From assembly GCA_013398615.1 (NCBI GenBank), contig VZSR01003807.1, forward strand, positions 10,667,816 through 10,731,815: 64,000 bases of DNA. The letters are read 5' to 3'. Source of the stretch: Brachypodius melanocephalos (lineage: Eukaryota; Chordata; Aves; Passeriformes; Pycnonotidae). A program made the translations under genes and the position numbers. Every line of letters starts with the position of its first letter. Position 1 is the stretch's first letter. The notes below the pieces were generated by a model. It was not told the origin of the DNA. It was given only the letters and a program-made list of their open reading frames with translations, and ran no database searches. Below, one piece after another: positions 1 through 12,430 of this stretch.

Positions 1-1140
1 CTGCTTGCAAAAAACATCTGAGACATGACTATGCCCAGGGGATTGCTTTCACTTCATTGTTTATAATAACTACAAACAAAGAGCTGCAAAAGCTCATCTC
101 GCCATGAGGCATCCTGACAATCTGCCAGTTTAGTCACCAATAATAATGAGACTGGCACAAGCAATAAGCTCAGCGCAAACCTAATGAGGGCCTGCTTCAA
201 TCACTCATTGATACTGGAGCAGCTGCTAAGCACCCAGTGTTTGGGACATACACACACGAGGTGTGTGTGCCTCCAACCTGTGGAAGGGCAATTTCCCCCT
301 CAGTATGGCTTTAGTCCTATCCAGAACACATCACCTTTTAAAAATTTAATTTCTGCCCTCTGTCTCAGAGATATGATTGAGGGAATCCTCACTCTGAGGG
401 TCCAGCCTGCAGAGCAGTGGCTTAAAAATAAGCGAGACAGCTCTTTGGGTGTGTTTTGTAAAGCAAAGGGTTTAATAAGAGAAAATAACAAACTGTTACG
501 TGAACAAAATATAAAGCCGAGCAGAGGTGCTAGTGTAGCTTCTAACACTTTGCTAAGACACCCCAAAATGCCTCTTGGCTTCTTGGTGTCCTATCTTAAG
601 CACCTAATGTTTCGGGTGGGCTTTACTGGCAAGCTGCCAATAGAAATGGATACAGGCTTTGACAGGCAGTGACAGGGTTCAATCAAAGCTTCTTTTTTGG
701 CACTGAGCCAATGGCTATCCGAACCTTACAGAAGTTTTCGGGTTTTCTATCCTGTAAGAAATACAAGGGGCAAGCCCCAAACCTTTCCCCATATGGACAT
801 ACCTGCTCAGTGTAAAACATACACTCCTACATATGATCCAGGCCAGCCGTGCTCAGACAATGGATGTAAGTCATCCAGGCTCTCTGGGCCATGGAGAGGG
901 CTGGAGAGGAGTTTGAGCTGGAGCTGGGGCATTGCCCATGTGGAGCCAAAGGTGTGTGTGATGCACTGGGCTGCTGTGCTGAGCCCTGGTAACGTCACTT
1001 CTGTCACCGCTTCATGCCCGCAGTGAATGCAATGACAAACGGACAAATGACACAATCCACTGCTAATGAACTTCCCTACGGGGGGAGAGGACAGTGCATT
1101 ACCCTTTCGTACTTCAGATTCTTAATTATCGTTCTTAGAG
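1..1140. other. Unique non-coding DNA; possible conserved element at about 1-260
   Basis: No repeat family is recognised here. The first 260 bases have balanced composition, several TAAT cores and an E-box palindrome CAGCTG near 220, the look of a conserved non-coding element; this is an impression, not a measurement. A 162-codon plus-strand reading frame (184-672) and a 109-codon one (697-1026) are open, but the antisense strand is also open across both, no domain is visible, and no splice or promoter context supports them. I treat them as chance frames in a stretch of higher GC. Confidence 0.3.
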
Positions 1141-1268
1141 TTTGGTGTGGTGTTTCGTGTTTGGTTTTTTTGTTGTTGTTGCTGTTGTTGTAGTTGGTTT
1201 TTTGGTTTTGGGGGAGTTTTTTGTGTGTGTGTTTTGTTTGTTTCTTTGTTTGTTTGTCTGTTTTTTCT
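1141..1268. repeat. T/G-rich low-complexity tract
   Basis: The plus strand is almost entirely T and G, with runs of TTG triplets, TTTG quadruplets and a short GT run. Open frames on either strand here (phenylalanine/valine-rich on plus, asparagine/lysine-rich on minus) come from the composition. Confidence 0.85.
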
Positions 1269-3129
1269 CCAAGCATAATTATTTCACATCTTTGAATTTC
1301 AAATTTTTTTGGAGATGCTTAGCTAATTCCTGTCTATTCTGGAAGGTTCTGAGGAGGTGTCAGAACAAAAGGGTTTTGTTTCTAAATGGAAACAAAGATA
1401 TTTAAATGCACAGCTTAAGGGAAGAAGAAATCTGTGCTAGCCTGAGTTCTTAAATACCATTTTCTTCTTTCCTTAATTCCCATTGCCTTATTTTCCAACA
1501 AGTTTTCTCAAAGCAGAATTTGTAGATGAAGAGCTCATAGCTCTGTGGTTCATACATCAGTTTAGGAGAAATGAGTAGGAAGAGACTGATTTGGAAAGGT
1601 ATAAATAACATTTCTACTGAGCCAAAGCAGAAGCAAAATGAAACCCAGAAAAAGTTGATGCTCAGATCCTAAATTTTGAATTTCATAGAACTAAACTGAT
1701 AAAAACACATTCTGTATCCAGTTGAAATATATGTCTCAGCATCAAAATACCATGAAAGGAGTGATGCTAAGCATCTAATTGTAGATCTTTTTCCCTTCTT
1801 CAGAAAGAGCATTGAGGAATAAGGTGGGACACTACAGCTTAGAGAAAAAAATATAAAGGTAGAAAAATTAATAGTTCCATCATCCTAATCTATACTTCTT
1901 TCACATTCTGAAAGTACGTGGTCATCTTCTGGATGAACAGCTGGGATAAGTGTAGCTGCAGTTCAGTGCATGATAATATCCTAATGCAAATTTGACAGGA
2001 TAATATTAACTCTGGAGATTCAGACAATAAAATGTTGTTTTTCTGCATTCTCACTTGTTAGAATTGTAAAGCATGTAATAGGATTTCTAAATTTTCCTCT
2101 ATTGTCAGGGCAGCACTAATATTTAAATCTCTTCTCTGTGTCACCTTTTAATCCTACATTGTTATTATACAGCTTGTGACTTGGCCTAACTTTAGTCACT
2201 TATATGAGGCATCTAAGTAGGAAAGTTGTTCTCTCCAAATTATTCCTTCTTAGTGACAACAAGCATGAGAGTCAATCTTCCATGGAGTATTTCAGAGCAC
2301 TTAAGTTAGATATCTTAGAGGTAAACATTACCAGTGACTTCATATGGAAGGAATAAAAAGGTCTGTTATGTCATAATGGAGACTGTAAATGAGTCTCTTA
2401 ACAGTGAGAAGCAATTGGAAGACTTAATGTCTTAATACATTATACAACCCCAATGAATTTTAAAAGGCTTAAAAAAAAAAAAAAAAAAGGGACAGGGGAG
2501 GAGGTGGGAGTAGGAGAAATATTTGTTGAGCTGTAGCTACTAAAGTTTTGTGAAACTGAGTTTTGCTGCAGTAACTTTCCAGGAGCACAAAGAAGCCTGT
2601 GTATTCAAAGTACCACAAACTGTTAATGGGTTCCACTGAAACAGATGGCAACATTATGATCATTTTTGCAATTAATGCTGACTGCAGATTGTTCTTGAGT
2701 CTGCAGTCATAGTTCTCCATCTCCTGTGCTACTACAGTATTATCCTGTAAGAGAATTTATTTTTAAAGTTTCTGATAACCACTTCTTCCCCAAACTACTG
2801 AAAACAATATATTTGGAGGTAATATGAGATGCCTTCTGCTACTTGCATACCAAAGCTCCTGCAAATTGCTACCTATCTTTCTCCTGTGACCCTGAAACTT
2901 TTGAGTAATGTGTGATCTCCTTTTTCTCTTGAACAATTAAATTGGTGATTAAGGAAGCTAAGTACCTCTTAAGGATACTATTTCTGAAACAAATTGTATG
3001 GCTGCATATATCTGAAACAATAGGACTTCTGATTTAAGTGAATAAATATTCACTGGATAAGTGGATATTTTCTGTCCATTTATTTCTTTTCAACTGTTTC
3101 CATTGCCAGCTAATCTCAGCAAGTAGGCA
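1269..3129. other. Unique AT-rich DNA, no gene seen
   Basis: No recognised repeat family or exon. It holds an A18 homopolymer at 2471-2488 and an octamer-like ATGCAAAT near 1984. The minus-strand frame ending in the poly-A run (2469-2720) is low-complexity at its end and is not supported as a gene. Confidence 0.6.
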
Positions 3130-3200
3130 TTTTTGTTTGTTTTGTTTTGGGTTTTTTTGGGGGGGTGCATTGTTTGTTGTAGTTGTTGTTGTTCTGCTTT
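3130..3200. repeat. T/G-rich low-complexity tract
   Basis: Second keto-rich tract, with TTTG units, a T7G7 run and GTT triplets on the plus strand. Similar in kind to the tract at 1141-1268. Confidence 0.8.
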
Positions 3201-3587
3201 TTAAGTTGAGTATGATGATCACACATACATTGCACAGATTAGAATTTGCAATCTTTCTTTGTGATCTTTCTTTGTATGTCCAGCAAACTCTGTATGGACC
3301 AGAGAGCCTTAGCAGTTTGCAATGCCTTTGGAAATAAATCATACTATAAGAGTATACTATACAGACCTTTTCCTTCTTGAAATTAGTCTGTGAAACACGA
3401 AAAATAGATCCTTAGTAGGGCAACTAATTCAGGTGGAAAGAGAATCAGTGCTATTTTCCTACAAACATCAGTGAAATGCCTTGTCACATTGAAGGGAGAT
3501 GTGCGGGAAACACGAAGAACTATTCTGCCGGCTGGTAGCACAACTTAACTTTTGCCATTGGAATTAACCAATTGAGGATAAAGTAGC

Positions 3588-4050
3588 TCAAAGGGAAGTT
3601 TTCGTGAATAGCTGGAGAATGATCAGGCACTGCTGAGAACAAAACCAGGGAGCAGAGGGATTGGGGAGCACCTCTGCTTTGTCCCAGCTGTGATTCCTGC
3701 CCGGTAGCTGTGTCAGTCCGCTGCAGTATCTGACCCCCACCCGCCCATGCCCTGCCACGGCACACACATGTAAATGCCCACAGCAGGCACAGCAGGCAGC
3801 GATGGAAGCTGCTGTCCTCTCCTCAAAAACATGGGGCTCAGGTGCCAATGATCTGCTGAGATCAGAAGGAGTTGGAGCCAGGAACCCTCCAGGAGGCAGC
3901 GTTTCACCGCAGAGCCTGGCAGCTGGTCCTGTTCCCTGAGCATCACCCGGGCCATCCCGTGCCAGGAAATGTCCCATGGTGGGTCTATCCCGAGCTCGGC
4001 AATCACAGGAACATGACATTTATCAAGGACCCTCTTCCCCATCAAAATGA
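3588..4050. other. GC-richer, CpG-containing block of unknown nature
   Basis: This block is clearly richer in G+C than its surroundings and keeps around a dozen CpG dinucleotides, including a CCCGGG, the palindrome CCGAGCTCGG and a CTCGAG. Minus-strand frames of 143 codons (3588-4019) and 110 codons (3713-4045) overlap in different frames, with a plus-strand frame of 77 codons on top. That pattern is expected from few stop codons in GC-rich DNA rather than from a gene. The translated 143-residue product is rich in Cys, Pro and Gly with no family signature. It could be an old unclassified repeat or a small CpG-rich element. Confidence 0.4.
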
Positions 4051-5926
4051 AGATTTTATCACTCGAGTTTCAATTTTCCCAGCTCAGAATTTAGTAGGAA
4101 CTTAAACCTTAGAGCCAGGTGTTCCAGAGAAAGAAAATCGTGCCGGTGGGCTGCACCTTGCTGCTTGTGAGGAGCAATTTCTTCCCAACAGTCTGCCGTA
4201 TTTTGGAAGGTATGCCTTTCAAATGCAGCACAGAAAATAAGCAGAGAGTGCTAAAACCTGGCAGAATTCTGAGATGCCTCATTAAAAAGTGCAGAAGTTT
4301 TGTGAAATCCAGCTTGTTAGAAAATCTGAGGTTAGGGCCCGATATCTGCTTTCAGGTCTCATGAAGGTGAGCAGCTCAAAATGACAGGTTAGCAGAGTTC
4401 AGATGTTTGTTTTTTTCAAGGGTGGCATTGTCCAGATGTAATTGGAACTGAGTCGTATCACAGTAATAAACTGATAATTGTACAATTTTTCTTGATACAT
4501 AAGTTATGTAGCGGGGAAAATATTCTTTTTTCCCACATACTATTACTGTAAATTGTTGAATTTGCTGTGCAGATAAAGTATTTTTCTCCTGGGAATTGTT
4601 CTAATAAAATAGAAAATTTATAACAAAGTTACATTTTTTTTTACCAATCAGAAGCCACAGTAAGAGGTAATCATGTTGTTTATCTGTAAACAATGGGCAT
4701 TTTAATAACAGGAAAGTAGTTTTAAGAGGATTTTATTATTACTGCAAGAGAACAACTGCGATTTAATCTTCAGTAGTGAATATCAAATGCTATAAATTTT
4801 GTAGTGAAAAAAGGTCACAGATAAAATCTTTCCAGTTGAGATGTAATACATGGAATTCTACCATAAATTTTGAAGATACATGTTAAAAGATTTTTGTTGG
4901 TGTTGCAAAGCTAGCGTCTCCTGGTTTTCAGGAAATGTACTTATCTGGGGCTAAAAATGATACCTTTTTAAGTGTTATTTTTGCTAAGTAAAAAATACGT
5001 TAGCTAAAATAAAGTCAGTGTAAACCCTTCACAGCTAGAAATCTCTTAGGGGCCATTAAAGCCTATTGCAAAAACCATAGAAAGTGCCACTAAAGGTTTA
5101 TCTTGGTATCTAACTTAGAATCTAGGTGTAAATCAAGCTTTTGATCATAGAGTCATGATTTAAGTGAGATAATATATTTGGAGGGATAGATCAAGATATA
5201 CAGAGGAAATCTGTTTAGCTTTATATATCCATAAATATTTAAACTCTTTGTGGATTACAAAAAGAAATTTGGGGGATCCACAAGAAATCTCATTAACATC
5301 TTTTTTTTTTTTTTTTTTTGCTTAGGAGAGACGGTCTAAGGAACCTTTTGTTTAGACTGGCTATGATGTCATCACTGACACTAAACAGAAACTATATGTT
5401 TGGTATACAGCATACATAGAATCATATATATTTATGTAACAGATAAACTGATAGGGCTTTCCATTTAAATAAAATCAACAAAGTAAATCTTGAATTGATA
5501 TATGAGTAGGGCAAACGCAAAGAATCCCTAGAGAAACATCATGTAATCATTTTGCATCAAATTCATTCATCTATTCAATGGGTAGATTTATATCTACCAC
5601 ATAACATCGTGATGCTCTTTTTATTAATATTCCTAAAAAGCAGGGACATCATTTAATTAAACAGGTATGCAAGTACCTGGTGGTGCTTTTTACCTGTCAT
5701 CAGCTCACATTCATAAGTATTCAGTTTCTTCCTCCTTGAAATGATGTCTTATTCATGACAGAAAAAAATAGAGCTGGCTAACAGGAAGTTACCTGTCTTA
5801 CCTCCCCAGGTGATGAAACAATCTGCCTTCTCCATATCCAGTGCAAATATTTGCCTGGCTTTTTGAGAGAGATGTTGCAATCTCTCTAGCACATCCACTA
5901 AAGTGGTTACCTGGCCTTACTGGTAA
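4051..5926. other. Unique AT-rich DNA, no gene seen
   Basis: No recognised repeat family. A T19 homopolymer lies at 5301-5319. A stretch near 5144-5200 faintly resembles an antisense CR1 3' end, but too weakly to annotate. Confidence 0.55.
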
Positions 5927-6020
5927 TCTTAGTATATGTTCATTCATTGCTGTAATAAACAAGAATAAGTCATATTCTTATTCTTAGTATATGTTCATTC
6001 AATGCTGCAATAAACAAGAT
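5927..6020. repeat. Tandem duplication, period 55 bp, about 1.7 copies
   Basis: Copy 1 starts at 5927 and copy 2 at 5982; both begin TCTTAGTATATGTTCATTCA. The second copy differs from the first by two substitutions over the 38 aligned bases and stops after AATAAACAAGA. It appears to be a local tandem duplication, not part of a known repeat family. Confidence 0.9.
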
Positions 6021-7094
6021 CTTTTTCATCTTTCTTCCTCTTTTTAACGTTTTTTTCTAGGTTATCTAGACCTCATTTCTTCAATTTTACTTTGTGGACC
6101 ATCTTCTGAGGCTGTCTAATCATTCTGATCACTCTCTGTCTCAGCCCATTCAGTTGCTCAGCATTTTTCTTAGAAGTGAATTTTCTGAAATGGAAGATGA
6201 AATTTTAGTAGAGATTTTATACAAGCCAAAGCAATATGATTGCTTCATGTACAGTCTTGCTGCCTATCTTCTCCTATGTATATCCTTGGTGTGATTGCTT
6301 GGGATGACATTATTTACTCATTCACCTTGTAATCAACCCTAAGGCCCAGAACCTTTTACAGAACTTTTATCCAGCCAGCTGTTATACACACAGTATTTGC
6401 AGCTGATTATTTCTGTTTAGGTGTAGTATGCTATACTGTGATGTTGAAAATTTCAGATCTGAGAAAAAGTCAGATATTCTTTTTCTTGTATAATAATAAC
6501 AGAAAGATTTTGTCAGTTACCCCATATGGCTTGTTTTCATTACCTTTGCTAATGAAATAATTATTTCATACATTTATTAACTCCAAAAAGAGTTTACTGA
6601 GTAAGAATATTGACTTCTTAGATCATAATTCAGGCACTGAGAGCACTCAAGGAAGAAAGGCCAAAAGAAAGAAGTAAACAGAGGCATTTCTGTGTTCTTT
6701 TGTCTGTATACTAATTTATTGTGTTCCTAAGCAAGCAAACTACTCTTTATGAACAGTTTTCCACTTTTTTTTGACTTTTCAAATTAACTGGACTCAGTTT
6801 TGGATGCACCCACCTTGAAGTACTACATATCTTTCTTCAGACTGAAGTAAATAACCTAAAGTGTTGTAAAATTACAGAAATTAGATAATTGTAAAGAAGA
6901 GAGATTCATCAGACAGCCTGTAATGAAATAACAGCTTTTATATAATAGATCGTACAATACAATTGTATCTAGTGTTAGTGTACAGTAGGATAATAACAAC
7001 AATAGGAAAAACCCCAGAATACATAGCATTAAAGAACTTTTAAAACTATTTATTTTCATCTTTGGTTAGCTGACACATACCACTTGTTAGCTAT

Positions 7095-7310
7095 TTTTAC
7101 ATGGAAAATGCATCCCTTAAGCCTGTGATGTGAGCCACAATGTAACCAGAGCAGCCAATCAAAGATGAAATGGAGCTGTACAGTGAAAGAATTAATTCAG
7201 GCACTAATAGACAAGAGGAAAAAAGCTTACATCCTGCAGCAGGAGATTACTAGCCATAGCAACATAAACAAACACTTCTTGATGTCTTTCTTTTCCAGTT
7301 ATATCAGATT
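7095..7310. promoter_or_regulatory. Candidate conserved non-coding element
   Basis: This is a unique, non-repetitive block of mixed composition within AT-rich DNA. It carries an ATCAAAG TCF/LEF-like site (also a CCAAT in the same stretch), an AATTAATTCA homeodomain-like core and a CATAAACAAACA forkhead-like site. One plus-strand frame stays open for about 60 codons without a usable start. Conservation cannot be judged from one sequence; the call is an inference. Confidence 0.2.
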
Positions 7311-9473
7311 ATTTACCAAATAATGAAGATTAAGACACAGGTTACTTTATATTTGGCTTATTTTTAGAACCACTTTTCTGTTGTTTATTTCTCTTCCAAA
7401 TGGAACTCTTTGCCAAAAGAAATGTTCCACTGTCCGGTTGCCATGTGCATTTACACCATAGACTCCTCACTGCTGGTCTTTTCTTCTGTTATAGATACAG
7501 TGCATTTGAATAAATTGAAGCGAAGGAAAGAAACCTAAATAATGCTTTTACACTGAATAGAAAGAACCTCTCTGCAGCCTGCATTCTTTACTTTTTTTTT
7601 TTTTTAATGGCCATCTCCTGCAGGAACTTATTTTAGATTTTACACCGTACTGCATGACACAGCAATCAAGCCTGTGTGTGCTTTTCAAATGGGTTAATAT
7701 GTTTTGCTAGTTCAAAAATTGAAATTTTATGTTGTAAAGACAGTTTCCCAGTGACTGGAAAGAATTAATATTGATTAAGAAGCAACTAAAAGAGAAATTA
7801 ATATTCAAGGAGAGATGATGCTTTCTTAAAAAAAAAAAATCCCACAAAAATTATTGTGTTATCTTTGGCTGTCTATAGCAGAATGTGCTATGACCAGGAA
7901 AAATTTTGAGGATGTGGCTCCTGCTGGAATGTGGTGGAAATTAACATCTCAGAAAAAGCCCTCAGAACAGTAAGGTTTCAAATCATGGCAAAACTTCTTA
8001 CATATATTAGACTGTTTGTGAAAACAAGTGATCATTTACATATACATAAGGTGATGATGCTTTATTTGGTTTTTTAAACAACTAAAGATCTGCTTCTATG
8101 ATCCTACCCTCCTAAAGCAAACAGAAACACAATTATTATCTGCAGCTGGTGTATGGCCAAATGAATTTAATACTCTAATTTTAAATCTAAAAAAAAATTC
8201 CAAATAAGTTCAAAAATTCAAATTTGTCAACTTATTAATCAGCACCTTTTGCAATCGTAAAACTCTACTATTGAAGAAATTGTAACTGTCTTGGGTATGT
8301 AGGAGTAAGTAATTTTTGTTCTATCATCTTATTTGGCAAAATAATAAGCACGTTCCTGGTTTAATCTTCAGGGTAGTTTCATTCCACTGATTTGGTCACT
8401 CAGGGTCTCTATTACTTTATTGCCCCAAAGACTTCATTTGTCATCTCTGGAGCTAAATATTCCATTATATGTGGTAGGACCTCATAACCATCCCAATATT
8501 TAGTCTTTTCATCTTCTTCAACTCATCCAATGTCACCAAATTTTATTTCCCTATCAGCATAATGAAATTAGTCATAGATTTCAGAGTTGGAACATAGTGA
8601 CATCAGGAATACATTTTCTAATTTATCTAATGTAACTGAAGAATAAAGGTTTAGTACCCCAGTTCTGAATTTAGCAGCACACTCTCTCATTCTATGTTTT
8701 AACAGAAGGCCAGCTAGAAAAACTGAGAATGAATGGTTTGTAGTGTAGTTATAACACATAGCATCAACAGAATTAATATCTTTGGAAACATTAAGTCTCA
8801 TGAGATTTTCTGCTTAAAAAAATATGTTTGATTTTCTTGATTTTCTGCATGGTCAGGATATTTTTGGATTTTAAGTGTAAGCTGCCTATATAAGTGTATT
8901 TATATATTAAATACATATCCACACTTTACACACACTACATAAGCACATATTTACATATATATACACACTTTTACATTTTATATATTTAGTGTATATTCTT
9001 ATATATATGCTTGCTTTTCAATTGATTGCATCTTTTTAATCTTTTTGATGACATAATTTCTAGTTATCAATATGTCATAGTGCACTTCAACAAATTGTTA
9101 AGCATTTTGTTAATTTCTAGCATTAAGAGAGAAATTATATTCAGAAAAATTCAAGACAGATTTGAAATTAAAATTCTGTATCCTCTCTTCACCACAGATC
9201 ACTAGCACACTCGCAGCTCTCTTCAAGGATTATGTGAAAAACAAGTTCTTCACAAGCTCTGCATAAAGTCTATGGTGTTGAACAAGGCACGTAAATCTAG
9301 ATGGTTTCCCTGTTTCTGGGATAAGTATAGCTTTTCTTCTTGCCGTCTCCAGTGCTGGTTTCTCCTCCAGATGGGTGGGGGAGCTGTCCCTTTCCTTAGA
9401 TCAGTGACACAGTGCACGAAAGCAGTGGTGCAGCCTTTTCATGTAGGAGGCTGAGGAGAAATCCTGGGATGAG

Positions 9474-9486
9474 GTTGCCATGGCAA
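9474..9486. promoter_or_regulatory. RFX X-box-like palindrome
   Basis: The sequence GTTGCCATGGCAA matches 13 of 14 positions of the palindromic X-box consensus bound by RFX-family transcription factors. It sits in a short, slightly GC-richer patch (about 9440-9545) that keeps several CpGs. Function is inferred from the motif only. Confidence 0.4.
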
Positions 9487-11289
9487 GAGGCAGTCCGTGC
9501 CCTGTAGGGTTTACACTGCATTGTGAATGCCACGCGCGAGCTCCACTTTTATCTTCGTTTGTATAATCAGTGATTAAATTACTGTGACTGAATTCACAAC
9601 AACGTATTTAGACTTTGCACACTTCATTTAAGGACTGCGCCTTTATTTTCTTCAAATCCATGCAAAGATTTCTGTAGGGAGATGGGAAAATTTAAAGGCA
9701 TCTTTCTCAGTAGTGACAGGGGCATAGAAGGAGGGGCTATTCTTTGTTTGTAGCCATCAGATGTCTCAATTAGCAGAACATTTTCTAAACATCTGCATAC
9801 AGCAAAATTTAACTGTGTGCTCAAGAGTCAAAGGCAACTTGCTAAAGTCCTGTCAGACTGCTGTTTCATAACAATAGATGTGGGACCCTTCCATGGACTG
9901 ATGGAAGCCATGGTTGTTACTCAAGATCACACAATAACCAGACGGAAAGAGGAGAAGGAAATTGACTGCCTCACTAGGCAAAAGATCGTGTCTTTCAGCT
10001 GTCAAGACAGCACTGACAGCCCTACAGGGATCTGTTTGCTACTTTTGTGTGTGAAGGTGAGGTACTGGGAGGGTTGTTGATGACAGGAATGGGATAGAGC
10101 AGGAGTTTTGTTGGTAAAACTAGTTACAAAAGTTATCCTTGATATCTAGTGAGAGTTAAAGTTAGCAGAGCTCACTGCAGCCAACATAACTCCAGATTAA
10201 AAAAAAAAAAAAAAGTAAACAGACTTTTGGATTCATATTGATTTATTTGAAAAGGGAGAAATCTAAGAATTAAGCAGTTCATTTAGAAATCAGTAAACTG
10301 AAAAAAAAAACCCCAATCACTTTATTAGCCCATCTATTGGACCATCATACTATCTAATTTCTACACTCTCTGGCCTATGCACTAGCCTTTAAAACTCATG
10401 GAGAAAAGGGACCATAGCCCTACTAGAGATGCTTGAGGTCTTCTGGCAACAGAAGACCTAACATGATTTCAGTTGCAAGGGGAAAGTTTACGAATAACTT
10501 GCCTCCCTTCCCCCTTAGTCAGATGACACCAGCAAGTATTGCATATTAGAATAACTTTTCTAGCTCTTTTGCAGTGTTCTGCTGACAATTTTATTTTAGG
10601 ATTTTTATCAAATGATAGTGTTTTGCAATCTTGTTGTATTAAAAAGGACTTGTGGTGTTTCACACATGAAGCAATAGTGAGAATTTCCAGTAAAATGAAA
10701 ATTTCTGAAGGCAGTATTTCACAGTGTATGTTACAGTTGTTCACACCACTATACTTAAGAAGGCAGTAGCTCTCTCTTGCTCTGTCTTACACAAAATGAG
10801 GAAATACTTAATTAGATTTGCCACAGTGGCTACAGTATGAAGGTGATAAAATTATTCAGGCCAGAAACCACGTGCAGACTTCAGCACTAGAGGAAGAGAG
10901 AGACAGTTTTGTTGCTATCAAAGCAACAAAAGACAACTCAGTATCTTAATTTAGACATCCAGTATATCTGGTTGACATTTTTCTTTCCTTCCTCTTCTGA
11001 AAATGAGATTCTTATAGAACAGAAAAAAAATCCACACCTTCAAAAGGAAATACTGAGTAAAGAACACGAAAGCATTCAAATTTTTTTTTCACTCTTTTTC
11101 TGGCCCATTTTTTCTTCCTAGTTTATATTCATGAATAAAGATTACACTGATGGAACTCTCAGTTTTTCTCAGTGTTTCAACACCTATTTATGGGTTTAGG
11201 AATACCCTTTTTATAGTATCTACTTATCAAGCAGTATAAATAGCTACAACAAAGCAAATATTGTTCATCTGATCAACAGATCCAATTTT

Positions 11290-11389
11290 NNNNNNNNNNN
11301 NNNNNNNNNNNNNNNNNNNNNNNNNNNNNNNNNNNNNNNNNNNNNNNNNNNNNNNNNNNNNNNNNNNNNNNNNNNNNNNNNNNNNNNNN
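11290..11389. other. Assembly gap of 100 N
   Basis: Exactly 100 consecutive N, the usual placeholder for a gap of unknown size. Any frame spanning it is meaningless. Confidence 0.99.
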
Positions 11390-11586
11390 AGTTTCTCAAA
11401 GAAGGGGAAAAGCCTTAAGGTGAGTGACAAGGCCCCAGGGGGTGGGGGCTTAGACTGACACTAGAAACTTCAGGAAAAGACCATAAGTGAGTTTTGGGCA
11501 GGGTACATAGGGCAAACCATTATACAAAAACTAAACAATCACTAAAAACATAAAAAAGCTAAAAACACACCACCACACAATTTAAA
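11390..11586. other. Unassigned sequence between gap and CR1
   Basis: A G-rich patch (CCCCAGGGGGTGGGGG, near 11433-11448) is followed by A-rich sequence. It may belong to whatever element lies in the gap; nothing further can be identified. Confidence 0.4.
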
Positions 11587-12430
11587 TTGGAATCGTTCAA
11601 GATCGTAGAGTCCAACCATAAATCTAGGACTGCCAAGTCCATCACCAAATTATGTCCCTAGGTGCTGCATTCATACATCTTTTAAATATCTCCAGGGGTG
11701 GTGACTGCACCACTTACCTGGGCAGCCTGTTGTTCTAGTCCCTGACAACCCTTTCTGTGAAGAAATCTTCCCTAATATCCAATCTAAACCTCCCCTGGTG
11801 CAACTTGAAGCTGTTTCCTCTTGTCCTACTCTTGCTACATGCAAGAAGAGGCCAACCCCCACCTGGCTACACCCTCCTTTCAGGGAGTTGTAGAAGCTGA
11901 TAGGGGAGACCTGTGTGCTCCAAACTCCCCCTGCTCTGTTGCTCTGGGCGCACACTCCAGCACCTCAATGCCTTTCTTGTGGTGAGGGGCCCAAAACTGA
12001 ACACAGGATCCAAGGTGCAGCCTCACCAAGGCTAACTACAGGAGAACGATCACTGCTCTAGTTCCATTTCCCACAGTACTTCTGATACCATCCAGGACAC
12101 TAAACTCTAGGCATCCAAAGCCTTTCCCTCATCCACTAGGCAGATCACCTTGTCTTAGAAGGACATTAGGCTGGGCTTGTTGCTCCCCAGATCCTCCTTC
12201 TGGCCCTTCTTGTAGATGGCACCCTTGATAACTTACAGGAAATCGCCTGGGACCTCCACTGTGAGCCAGGACTTATGATAAATGGTAGATTGGCTTGATG
12301 AGCACTTTACCAACTCCATCAGCCCTCTTGGGTGGATCCCACATGGCCCCAAGTAGACTTGTGCATTTGTTGGTGGTATAGACCGCTACCATACCGGGTC
12401 ACCTCAATTATCCTGTCTGTCTGCTATTTC
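11587..12430 (-). mobile_element. CR1 LINE fragment, antisense, with internal deletions
   Basis: Read on the plus strand this follows the reverse complement of an avian CR1 consensus, starting from the 3' end (AGAGTCCAACC near 11607) through the typical stretches TGCCAAGTCCATCACC, CCTTTCTGTGAAGAAATCTT, CCTCTTGTCC and GAGGGGCCCAAAACTGAACA. Compared with remembered full-length CR1, sequence is missing at about 12100 and again near 12185, where the alignment jumps from the 3' part of ORF2 to the region antisense to the reverse transcriptase (CCTTTCCCTCATCCAC). The copy is non-coding and diverged. Frames such as 11671-11955 minus fall inside it. The 5' limit near 12430 is approximate. Confidence 0.9.

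Larger units (their letters stand above)
6021..11289. other. Unique AT-rich DNA, no gene seen
   Basis: No recognised transposon. Simple tracts include a T14 at 7592-7605 and an A16 at 10199-10214. TA-rich sequence occupies roughly 8890-9010. Short frames (for example 9817-10080 plus and 10469-10744 minus) have no domain, no splice context and antisense overlap, and are not supported. Confidence 0.55.

Noticed and set aside
184..672. 162-codon plus-strand reading frame
   Set aside because: No recognisable domain, the antisense strand is also open, no splice or promoter context, and a frame of this length is expected by chance in 64 kb.
3588..4045. 143- and 110-codon minus-strand frames
   Set aside because: They overlap each other in different frames inside a GC-rich block and show no family signature.
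5144..5200. Old antisense CR1 3' end (ATCATAGAGTCATGATTTAAG)
   Set aside because: Only a short faint similarity; not enough to separate from chance.
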